A stretch of DNA of 5,746 bases from Sulfurimonas sp. (GTDB lineage: Bacteria; Campylobacterota; Campylobacteria; Campylobacterales; Sulfurimonadaceae), in NCBI GenBank assembly GCA_027047745.1, contig JALTUB010000179.1, forward strand, positions 1 to 5,746, written 5' to 3'. The position numbers and the translations under genes are program-made. Positions 1 to 5,047 of this stretch are shown here, piece after piece. Every line of letters starts with the position of its first letter. The stretch's first letter is position 1. The notes under the pieces are model-generated. The model was not told where the DNA came from and searched no databases. It was given only the letters and a program-made list of their open reading frames with translations.

Positions 1-357
1 AATAAAGTTTTTGTTTATACACCTGATTTTAAATTTATAAAAGCTATCACAACTGAAGGATTACCAGTTTTTACAGCACTTTCACCAGACAAAAAATATC
101 TTGCTGTAACTTTTAGTGGGAAAAAATTTCCTGTTATTCAAATAGTAGATACAAAAACATTGAAAGTTATAAAGAGGTTTAAATTTAATGGAAAAGTTCT
201 TCATCTAAGATGGTCAGAAGTCAAACCAGAACTTTATATATCTGTTAATGATGCAAATAAAGTGGCTGTTTTGGATACAAAAGGTTGGTGGTTAAAACGA
301 GAAATATTTACAATCAAAAAACCATCAGGTATCTTTTTGTATGAGGAAACAAAATAA
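1..357 (+). CDS. nirF: NirF-like heme d1 biosynthesis protein, 3' end only
   Basis: This is the C-terminal 118 residues of an open frame that enters from the left edge and stops at TAA 355-357. The fragment shows repeated beta-propeller-style strands, with the blade-like pieces FTALSPDKKYLAVTF, QIVDTKTLKVI and KVAVLDTKGWW, and ends in KKPSGIFLYEETK. NirF proteins, relatives of the cytochrome cd1 heme d1 propeller, end in a very similar PSGIFF-type tail after a VLHM-like strand (here KVLHLRW). NirF takes part in converting siroheme-derived precursors to heme d1, the cofactor of cd1 nitrite reductase. The stop codon overlaps the next start (TAATG), and that gene encodes the first methylation step of the same pathway, which supports the call. 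The related NirN or the d1 domain of NirS cannot be excluded without the missing N-terminus. An internal ATG at 160 is not the start, because the homologous frame is open well upstream of it. Confidence 0.72.
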   Translation, partial: NKVFVYTPDFKFIKAITTEGLPVFTALSPDKKYLAVTFSGKKFPVIQIVDTKTLKVIKRFKFNGKVLHLRWSEVKPELYISVNDANKVAVLDTKGWWLKREIFTIKKPSGIFLYEETK

Positions 358-1097
358 TGGGTATAGTATATCTAACAGGTGCTGGTCCAGGTGATATAGA
401 ACTTTTAACACTTAAGGCATATAGGGTTATACAAGAGGCTGATGTTATCATCTATGATCGTCTTGCAAATCCAGAGATTTTAGAGATGTCAAAAGATGGG
501 TGCGAATTTGTTTATGTTGGAAAAGAAGATGGAAGACATATCATGCCACAAGATGAGATAAATGAAACTATATATCAAAATGCACTCAAACATGATGTCG
601 TAGTACGCCTTAAAGGTGGTGACCCATTTGTTTTTGGACGAGGTGGGGAAGAGGCTGGTTATCTACATGCAAGAGATGTTAAGTTTGAGGTTATCCCAGG
701 AATCACTTCTGCAATTAGTGCTCCTGCTTATGCAGGTATCCCAGTAACACATCGTGGTGTTGCAGTCTCGTTTCGTGTAGTAACTGGTCATGAATCGCCA
801 AATAAAAAAACATCTCAGATACCTTGGGAAAATTATAAAACAGATGATACGATAATCTTTTTGATGGGTCTGCATAATCTTTCTAAAATCGCTAAAAAAC
901 TTATAGAGATTGGAAAAGATAAAGAGTGTCCTTGTGCTGTTATATCAAAAGGAACAACAAAAGAGCAAAAAGTTGTCGTTGGTACTCTTGAGGATATAAC
1001 GCAAAAAGCTAAAGATATTCCAACTCCAGCACTTATTGTAGTTGGAAAAGTTGTAGAACTTAGAGAACAGTTAGCATGGTTTGAAGGTAGTATCTAA
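357..1097 (+). CDS. nirE: Uroporphyrinogen-III C-methyltransferase (SUMT; NirE/CobA type)
   Basis: This complete 246-residue protein has the normal length of a stand-alone SUMT. The enzyme transfers two methyl groups from S-adenosylmethionine to uroporphyrinogen III, giving precorrin-2, the common precursor of siroheme, cobalamin and heme d1. Family motifs are all present and in order: GAGPGD at residues 8-13, YDRLANPEIL at 33-42, VRLKGGDPFVFGRGGEE at 83-99, PGITSAISAPAYAGIPVTHR at 114-133 and FLMGL at 168-172. No CysG-type dehydrogenase/ferrochelatase domain is fused to it. The start is fixed by a GAGGAA ribosome-binding site about ten bases upstream and by the conserved start of the fold. 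Its ATG overlaps the stop of the NirF-like gene by one base, so the two are translationally coupled. That context favours a role in heme d1 synthesis (nirE) over a general cobA, although it may serve both; the symbol is an inference from position. Confidence 0.9.
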   Translation: MGIVYLTGAGPGDIELLTLKAYRVIQEADVIIYDRLANPEILEMSKDGCEFVYVGKEDGRHIMPQDEINETIYQNALKHDVVVRLKGGDPFVFGRGGEEAGYLHARDVKFEVIPGITSAISAPAYAGIPVTHRGVAVSFRVVTGHESPNKKTSQIPWENYKTDDTIIFLMGLHNLSKIAKKLIEIGKDKECPCAVISKGTTKEQKVVVGTLEDITQKAKDIPTPALIVVGKVVELREQLAWFEGSI

Positions 1098-1106
1098 AGG
1101 TTAGCT

Positions 1107-1301
1107 CTAAATATAATATAATAGAGTAGATATAAGCAGTGCAGATAAAAATGTACTACTTATCATGACAGCCCGTTTGTTAAATTCACTTATCTGGTAT
1201 CTTTTTTCTAAGAAATTAGAAAATTTAATACCGATAAATATAGTAAAAATGAACATTGGAAATGTCATAACTAAGATAATGATTGCATCATGAAAAAGCA
1301 T
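1107..1301 (-). CDS. Small two-helix membrane protein, unknown function
   Basis: This 64-residue protein begins MLFHDAIIILVMTFPMF. It has two predicted membrane helices, at about residues 5-27 and 43-63, joined by a charged, positively weighted loop (FLEKRYQISEFNKRA) that probably faces the cytoplasm. I do not recognise a family. It is likely real because an AGGAA ribosome-binding site sits just upstream of the ATG (AGGAATATTATG), the composition is coherently hydrophobic, and it lies only 32 nt downstream of the Crp/Fnr regulator on the same strand, probably in one transcript. It converges on nirE with a 9-nt gap and no clear terminator between them. A role in respiration or signalling is possible from the neighbourhood but nothing in the sequence shows it. 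Confidence 0.6.
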   Translation of the reverse strand: MLFHDAIIILVMTFPMFIFTIFIGIKFSNFLEKRYQISEFNKRAVMISSTFLSALLISTLLYYI

Positions 1302-1333
1302 AATATTCCTATGTAAAGTATTGGTTAATTTGT

Positions 1334-1972
1334 CTATTCAAAAAGGACTTTTAAACCCTCTTTGTTTTTAATCTTATATCCAGCTCCATCTTTAGAAACT
1401 AGATCTAAAACAAATAGTTTTTTAAATGTTCTTGAGAGTGTTTCTGGTGTCATATGAAGATACTCAGCTAGTTGATAATTTTTAAGTGTGTTAAGTGAAC
1501 TGTCGTGTTCATAAAGAAATTTTGCTAAACGAGGAACAGAATCAAGTACAACATTAAGAGTTATAACATTTTCAAGATAAATTATTTTTTTTGATAATGA
1601 TTTAAACATTTCTAGTGCTATATCTTTATCGCTTAAAAATCCATTTTTAAATTTTTCAAAATCAATCTCTATGATAGTTCCATCTGTCTCAAATGAAGCA
1701 GAAGCAGGATAAGGAATGTCTTCAAGAACTACCATCTCAGCCACCATAGCTATAGGCTCAAAAAAGTGCATAATGACTTCATTGTTCTTTAAGTCAGTTT
1801 TATAAACCTTTAAAGTACCTTTTGTCAATAAAATTAAAGAAGTTGGCATATCCTTTTCATAAAATAGAATAGAACCCTTTGGATAGTGTTTTTTTTGGAT
1901 AAATTGAGAAAGTAGCTTGAATTTTTCATCATCTAAATGTTTAAATAGCTTATAATTTCTTAATTCCTTCAT
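1334..1972 (-). CDS. Crp/Fnr-family transcriptional regulator without cysteines
   Basis: This 212-residue cytoplasmic DNA-binding regulator has an N-terminal cyclic-nucleotide-binding-type beta-roll at about residues 8-125 (YPKGSILFYEKD, LILLTKGTLKVYK). A dimerisation helix follows at about 118-145, then a C-terminal winged helix-turn-helix at 164-186 (NYQLAEYLHMTPETLSRTFK). The recognition helix has the E-x-x-S-R pattern of FNR/DNR-type proteins, which read TTGAT half-sites. There is no cysteine anywhere, so it cannot hold an FNR-type iron-sulfur cluster. The roll also lacks the Arg-Ser pair used by Crp to bind cAMP (YPASAS at that place). This fits NO- or nitrite-responsive members such as DNR, NnrR or Campylobacter NssR, and the neighbouring heme d1 genes agree, but the effector is inferred. 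The frame stays open upstream to 2134, but I chose the ATG at 1972: it has an AAGGA site four bases upstream, starts where the fold begins, and avoids overlap with the divergent gene. Confidence 0.85.
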   Translation of the reverse strand: MKELRNYKLFKHLDDEKFKLLSQFIQKKHYPKGSILFYEKDMPTSLILLTKGTLKVYKTDLKNNEVIMHFFEPIAMVAEMVVLEDIPYPASASFETDGTIIEIDFEKFKNGFLSDKDIALEMFKSLSKKIIYLENVITLNVVLDSVPRLAKFLYEHDSSLNTLKNYQLAEYLHMTPETLSRTFKKLFVLDLVSKDGAGYKIKNKEGLKVLFE

Positions 1973-1990
1973 GTCTATCCTTGTGAAAGT

Positions 1991-1996
1991 ATTATA
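1991..1996 (-). promoter_or_regulatory. Predicted -10 box of the Crp/Fnr regulator
   Basis: A perfect TATAAT reads on the minus strand 19-24 nt upstream of the regulator's ATG at 1972, giving a very short leader carrying the AAGGA ribosome-binding site. No good -35 hexamer is visible, which is common for housekeeping promoters in Campylobacterota. An FNR half-site at 2024-2028 lies roughly 46 bp upstream of the expected start of transcription, near the place where Fnr-type proteins activate, so autoregulation is conceivable. Confidence 0.45.
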
Positions 1997-2023
1997 GCTT
2001 AAAATCTCTATATTTACTCTAAT

Positions 2024-2037
2024 TTGATACACTAAAT
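2024..2037 (+). promoter_or_regulatory. Half FNR/DNR box overlapping the -10 of the trpD2-like gene
   Basis: TTGATACACTAAAT keeps one perfect TTGAT half-site of the TTGAT-N4-ATCAA operator, while the second half is degraded. It overlaps an extended -10 element (TGATACACT, -10 TACACT at 2028-2033) for the plus-strand gene starting at 2052. A protein bound here would block that promoter and could activate the divergent regulator gene. The match is only half of an operator and could be chance in AT-rich DNA. Confidence 0.3.
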
Positions 2038-2051
2038 TAAAAGGTTTGTAA

Positions 2052-2948
2052 ATGGAATTTAGTAAATATATACATGCAGTTGGAACTGGCCCTAAAGGTA
2101 ATAGAGATTTAAGCTTTGAAGATAGTAAAGACATGATGAAACAAATCTTAGAGCAAAGTGTTCATAGTGAAAAAATAGCTGCATTTTTACTAGGTTGGAG
2201 ACTTAAACCTGAAACAAATGATGAGTTTAGAGGTGCGATTAAAGCTTGTGATGCTTATATAAAAAACACAACCGTAAAAGAGTCTATAGAACTTGGATAC
2301 CCTTTTGATGGAAAAGCAAAAAACCCTTATATCTTTCCTCTTGTAGCAAAAGTTTTAAAAGAGTCAGAGCTTAACTTAGTAGTTATAGGTGATGATAAAC
2401 AACCAGCTAAAGATGGGATAACCATAAAGGATATATGCACAAATATAGAAATTACTCCTAACCTTCACTATTTCGATAGAGAAATCTTTTTTAAAGAGAT
2501 TCATGACTTAACAGATATTCGCATGAGGCTTGGTCTTCGTACTGGTTTTAACACCATTGAGAAACTTCCTCGTGTTGCAAATAGCGAATATGCGATTACA
2601 GGAGTGTTCCATAAACCTTATGTAGCCAAGTATGCAGAAATTTTTTCTGATAGATATAAAAGATTTGCTCTTATCCAAGGAAATGAGGGAACACCTGAAC
2701 TTTTTAGTAAAGGTCGTTTATGGTTAGTAGATGGTAAAAAGATTGATGAAACGATCATAGACCCAGCACATTATGGCATAAACTATACAAAATCTTGGGA
2801 CACTATTACACTTGAAGATTCACTAAATCAACTAAATAACCCCTCAGATGAGTATCTTAAACTAGCAACTTTAAACGCAGCTATTTTTCTCTTTGTAACG
2901 CAAAAGGCTAAAAGTATAGATGAAGCTTATGAAAAGTTAAATGGATAA
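2052..2948 (+). CDS. TrpD2/YbiB-type glycosyltransferase family 3 protein
   Basis: This 298-residue cytoplasmic protein has the fold of anthranilate phosphoribosyltransferase (TrpD). The N-terminal helical part carries GTGPKGNRDLSFEDSKDMM at residues 11-29 and IAAFLLGWRLKPET at 42-55. The C-terminal part has LGLRTGFNTIEKLPRVANS at 160-178, like the RT-x-FN-x-L-x-P-L-x-N stretch of TrpD, and IQGNEGTPEL at 208-217. The catalytic TrpD motifs are missing: where GTGGD binds PRPP there is YPFDGKAKN (83-91), and where the KHGNR loop should be there is GDDKQPAKDGIT (113-124). This pattern marks the TrpD2/YbiB subfamily, whose E. coli member binds nucleic acid rather than making tryptophan. A tryptophan role is therefore unlikely. 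The start has an AAAAGG ribosome-binding site seven bases upstream. The end overlaps the next gene by 8 nt, so the two are coupled. Confidence 0.8.
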   Translation: MEFSKYIHAVGTGPKGNRDLSFEDSKDMMKQILEQSVHSEKIAAFLLGWRLKPETNDEFRGAIKACDAYIKNTTVKESIELGYPFDGKAKNPYIFPLVAKVLKESELNLVVIGDDKQPAKDGITIKDICTNIEITPNLHYFDREIFFKEIHDLTDIRMRLGLRTGFNTIEKLPRVANSEYAITGVFHKPYVAKYAEIFSDRYKRFALIQGNEGTPELFSKGRLWLVDGKKIDETIIDPAHYGINYTKSWDTITLEDSLNQLNNPSDEYLKLATLNAAIFLFVTQKAKSIDEAYEKLNG

Positions 2949-4146
2949 ATTTTCTAATCATTTAAGAAATATACTGCATGGATTTTTTCTATCCATTGGT
3001 ACAACGATAGCTGAACCATCAACTATACTGCCACTTATCATAAACTACTTTGGTGGTAGTTCTATGCTTGTTGGTTTTTTCTCTTCTTTGCTTCGTGGTG
3101 GTGCGATTTTGGTACAACTTTTCGCAGCTTTTCAGGCACAAAGTTATCATAGAATGCTCCCATATATAAGACGAGTTTTTTTAATTCGCTTTTTAGCATG
3201 GTTTTTTATCGGTCTTTCTATTATACTTTTTGGTAAAGAGTATCCAAATGCTACACTTACGAGTATCGGTGTTGGTCTTTTTATTTTCTCTTTTAGTGCT
3301 GGTTTTGGGGCGATATATTTTAAAGATATTATAGCAAAGATTTTTTCGCATAAATTTCGTGGTAAGACAATGGCATATAGACAGTTTTTTAGTGCTTTTG
3401 GTGGACTCATGAGTGGTCTTTTTGCAGCAGTTATTTTAGACTCCTTTGATGCTCCTCAAAGTTATGGCTACCTCTTTATCATTAGTTCATTTTTTATGGG
3501 ATTTGGATATATAGCTTTTGGAACTATTGACGAACCATACAAAGAAGAGGTCTCTAAAAGGGAAAACTCTTTTAAAAAGTTTCTAAAAAATTCTTTGGAT
3601 ATTTTAAAAGGAGATAAAGAGCTACAAATACAACTTAGTACCTTTTTGTTAGCATACGGATACCTAATATCTTTACCTTTTATCATCTTGGATGCAGAGG
3701 CAAAAATCAACCTCAGTGGTACAGCTATAGGTACTTTGATAACAACACAGATGATAGGAGCAATGCTTAGTAACTTTTTATGGGGAAAACTTAGTGGACA
3801 AGGACTAAACAAGCTCACTGCAAATGTCTCTATATCACTATATATTATCGCTATTGCAGTCGCATTCAATGCCACATCCTTATATGAATATATGTTTATA
3901 TTTTTTATTATCGGAGGAGCTATTGATGGCAATAGGATAGCATCAGGCAACTTGATTTTGAAGTTAGCACCAGCAGAAAAAAGAACAGTTTATGTTGCCC
4001 TACAGATAAATATCATCTCATTTGGGCTATTCTTTTCACTGCTTGGTGGAGTTGTCTTACACTTTTTTAACTATACACTTTTATATAGTCTGACACTTTT
4101 TGTTTTATGTTTAGCACTGTTTTTATCTTTTAAATTAAAAGACTAA
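2941..4146 (+). CDS. MFS-family transporter, substrate unknown
   Basis: This 401-residue inner-membrane protein has about twelve predicted helices in two groups of six. Helix 1 is near residues 11-35 and helix 6 near 174-194. A charged central loop lies at about 196-230 (EPYKEEVSKRENSFKKF), and the last helix ends at about 397. This is the layout of a major facilitator superfamily secondary transporter. The usual loop 2-3 signature is replaced by QSYHRMLPYIRRVF (67-80), and loop 4-5 has FRGKTMAYRQFF (139-150), so it belongs to a divergent MFS branch. I see no nitrate/nitrite signature that would make it NarK. The start lies inside the end of the TrpD2-like gene (ATGGATAA overlap), so the two proteins are probably made together and may act in one process. 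The gene ends at the boundary with the cassette region. Confidence 0.85.
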   Translation: MDKFSNHLRNILHGFFLSIGTTIAEPSTILPLIINYFGGSSMLVGFFSSLLRGGAILVQLFAAFQAQSYHRMLPYIRRVFLIRFLAWFFIGLSIILFGKEYPNATLTSIGVGLFIFSFSAGFGAIYFKDIIAKIFSHKFRGKTMAYRQFFSAFGGLMSGLFAAVILDSFDAPQSYGYLFIISSFFMGFGYIAFGTIDEPYKEEVSKRENSFKKFLKNSLDILKGDKELQIQLSTFLLAYGYLISLPFIILDAEAKINLSGTAIGTLITTQMIGAMLSNFLWGKLSGQGLNKLTANVSISLYIIAIAVAFNATSLYEYMFIFFIIGGAIDGNRIASGNLILKLAPAEKRTVYVALQINIISFGLFFSLLGGVVLHFFNYTLLYSLTLFVLCLALFLSFKLKD

Positions 4147-4169
4147 GTATACACTTACCACTGATAGCA

Positions 4170-4307
4170 TTAAATTTCTTCCTTGAATGGATTATAGTTC
4201 GTAAATTTTAATTTTTTAATCATAATGTTTGAAACTTCATTAATAACTTGAACACTTATTGCACATTTTGTATCAAGTAAAATTTTTGATGCTCTTTTTT
4301 CTTTAAC
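4170..4307 (-). pseudogene. PIN-domain (VapC-like) ribonuclease remnant, truncated at both ends
   Basis: A minus-strand frame encodes 45 residues without a usable start, from GTT at 4307 to a TAA at 4172-4170. It includes KRASKILLDTKCAISVQVIN and then EVSNIMIKKLKFTNYNPF. The stretch ISVQVINEVSNIMIKKLKF is the pattern of the second and third helices of PIN-domain toxins (usually IS-x-QV-x-NE-x-x-N-x-x-x-KK). Missing are the first strand with the catalytic Asp (normally about 20-30 residues upstream) and the whole C-terminal half with the other acidic residues, so no active RNase can be made. Going upstream in frame a TAG is met at 4320-4322, within the attC-like sequence. The homology starts at the GTT of the core site, so the gene was probably cut there by cassette recombination. 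No VapB-like antitoxin is seen. Confidence 0.6.
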
Positions 4308-4343
4308 GGTTGACTTGAACTATAAATTTTCGCTAGCATATGG
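4301..4343 (-). repeat. Truncated attC-like half-site downstream of the toxin gene
   Basis: Read on the minus strand, this runs from just after the toxin stop codon to a GTTAAAG core box (4307-4301). It ends in CAAGTCAACCGTTA, a 15-bp block identical to the right half of the complete attC at 4912-4926. The start (GCTAGCGAAAATTTAT) resembles the sequence at the right window edge (CCTAGCGGGAACTTAT). No matching left arm or RYYYAAC box lies between it and the toxin gene, so the hairpin needed for integrase recognition cannot form in full. It looks like an attC that lost its left half, and so it is probably inactive. Confidence 0.5.
4304..4318 (-). repeat. 15-bp direct repeat, left copy
   Basis: TAACGGTTGACTTGA on the plus strand is identical to 4912-4926. 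The two copies lie 608 bp apart and bracket the toxin-antitoxin genes exactly. In attC terms this block is the R' box plus spacer plus the start of L'. The plus strand contains a TTGACT that resembles a -35 box, but its conservation in both copies is better explained by the recombination site. Confidence 0.8.
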
Positions 4344-4344
4344 C

Positions 4345-4605
4345 TTACTCGTAGTGTGTCCACATCCGATAAACTTTTATTAATTTTTCTTCCTCAAAAA
4401 TCCCATAAACCAATCTATGCTGTTTATTGATTCTTCTTGAAATTTTACCTTGTAAAGTTCCTGATAAATATTCAAATTTTGGTGGATATTTCAAAGGATC
4501 TTTTTCGATCAAATCTAATAGTTCTTGAACTTTTGGTTTCAAACCACTTGAAGCTATTTTTTTAGAATCTTTTTTTGCTTGTGGTGAAAATAGTATTTGA
4601 TACAT
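4345..4605 (-). CDS. YoeB/Txe-family type II toxin (mRNA endoribonuclease)
   Basis: This 86-residue toxin has the usual length and layout of the YoeB/Txe branch of the RelE fold. Enzymes of this branch cut mRNA on the ribosome and stop translation when the labile antitoxin is lost. The residues matching E. coli YoeB Glu46, Arg65 and His83-Tyr84 are all present: Glu45 in KFEYLSGTLQG, Arg64 in SRRINKQHRLVYG (56-68) and His84-Tyr85 in MWTHYE at the C-terminus, so it is probably active. The start follows the antitoxin stop by a single base (TAAGATG), giving translational coupling and ensuring antitoxin is made first. The stop is two bases before an attC-like half-site, which marks the pair as a gene cassette. 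It has probably been transferred; such modules help keep cassette arrays from being lost. Confidence 0.9.
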   Translation of the reverse strand: MYQILFSPQAKKDSKKIASSGLKPKVQELLDLIEKDPLKYPPKFEYLSGTLQGKISRRINKQHRLVYGIFEEEKLIKVYRMWTHYE

Positions 4606-4606
4606 C

Positions 4607-4825
4607 TTACCAATCTAATTTATCAGCAGTCACATAATTTTCAATAGGCTCATTTGAAGCATCTATTATACTTTGTTTCATACCTTCTATAGTTCTTAAA
4701 TATTCATCATCATTTTGATAAGTTGTTTTGTCTAATATCTCAACTTCATTTTGTGAAAAATGCTTTAACAGCCATAAAAATTTATCAGTTATTGTGTCTT
4801 CAAGTTTTAATGTAATTGTTTGCAT
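4607..4825 (-). CDS. Antitoxin partner of the YoeB-like toxin
   Basis: This 72-residue acidic protein lies directly upstream of the toxin. The N-terminus MQTITLKLEDTITDKFLWLL reads as a short beta strand followed by a helix, which would fit a small DNA-binding/dimerisation domain. The C-terminal part (IIDASNEPIENYVTADKLDW) looks flexible and acidic, suited to wrapping and blocking the toxin. It is not an obvious Phd/YefM protein, the usual partner of YoeB; I assign the antitoxin role from gene order, coupling and size rather than from a recognised family. A strong ribosome-binding site AAGGAG lies nine bases before the ATG, and a TATAAT lies upstream, so the cassette has its own promoter. Like other antitoxins it probably represses that promoter with the toxin; I see no clear operator palindrome. 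Confidence 0.75.
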   Translation of the reverse strand: MQTITLKLEDTITDKFLWLLKHFSQNEVEILDKTTYQNDDEYLRTIEGMKQSIIDASNEPIENYVTADKLDW

Positions 4826-4853
4826 GATAAAATCTCCTTAATTTATTGAACTT

Positions 4854-4859
4854 ATTATA
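4854..4859 (-). promoter_or_regulatory. Predicted -10 box of the toxin-antitoxin operon
   Basis: A perfect TATAAT on the minus strand lies 28 nt upstream of the antitoxin ATG, with AAGGAG between them. There is no convincing -35 hexamer at 17 nt. The box sits inside the cassette, between its attC border at 4914 and the first gene, so the toxin-antitoxin pair would be expressed wherever the cassette lands. Confidence 0.5.
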
Positions 4860-4908
4860 TCTAAAATTTTATAATTATTCTTGAAATGATACTTGGATTA
4901 TCTGTATA

Positions 4909-5042
4909 TGCTAACGGTTGACTTGAGAAATAAATGCCTTTCCAGCAGTTTCTAAATTCGTTTAAATTCTTGCTAATATTCTATCTGAAAAGTATTTAAA
5001 CATTGCCGAGGGCATTTATTTCTCTTCAATGTTTTGTTAGAT
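4909..5042 (-). repeat. Complete attC recombination site (134 bp)
   Basis: Read on the minus strand, it starts with ATCTAAC (5042-5036, a perfect RYYYAAC R'' box) and ends with GTTAGCA (4915-4909, a GTT R' box with two departures from GTTRRRY). Between them, arms of 14 perfectly complementary bases (4925-4938 with 5011-5024, GAGAAATAAATGCC) and inner arms of 8 bases (4960-4967 with 4994-5001, GTTTAAAT) make a long imperfect hairpin. Unpaired spacers separate the R and L boxes. The left arm on this strand carries extra bases near the L box, as expected for L'' when the cassette genes read the same way. The length is near the upper end of the attC range, comparable to Vibrio VCRs. The unknown gene stops 5 nt before it. 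Confidence 0.75.
4912..4926 (-). repeat. 15-bp direct repeat, right copy
   Basis: This block is identical to 4304-4318 and forms the R'-spacer-L' end of the complete attC. Identity between two neighbouring sites suggests they share a recent origin, or that one cassette end was copied from the other. Confidence 0.8.
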
Positions 5043-5047
5043 AAATA

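Noticed and set aside
663..875. Minus-strand open frame of 70 residues inside nirE
   Set aside because: It lies fully antisense to a conserved methyltransferase, has an improbable composition and no family signal.
1973..2134. N-terminal extension of the Crp/Fnr frame up to 2134
   Set aside because: The extension is antisense to the start of the TrpD2-like gene and shows no family similarity, and the internal ATG at 1972 has a good ribosome-binding site and begins the fold.
3147..3950. Minus-strand open frames of 87 and 160 residues within the MFS gene
   Set aside because: They are antisense to a well-supported transporter, have no recognisable domain and no ribosome-binding context of note.
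4126..4142. Inverted repeat TCTTTTAAATTAAAAGA at the end of the MFS gene as a terminator
   Set aside because: The arms leave only one base for a loop, the stem is nearly all A-T and it lies inside the coding sequence with no T-run following, so it is not a convincing hairpin terminator.
4190..4330. TATAGTTC (about 4193-4200) inverted against GAACTATA (about 4317-4324) as mobile element ends
   Set aside because: Only 8-9 bases match in very AT-rich DNA, no target duplication or transposase is present, and the interval is accounted for by the PIN remnant.
4310..4335. TTGACT followed by TATAAA as a plus-strand promoter at the left direct repeat
   Set aside because: Spacing between the hexamers is far too short, and the TTGACT block is shared with the attC end at 4912-4926, where it is explained by the recombination site.
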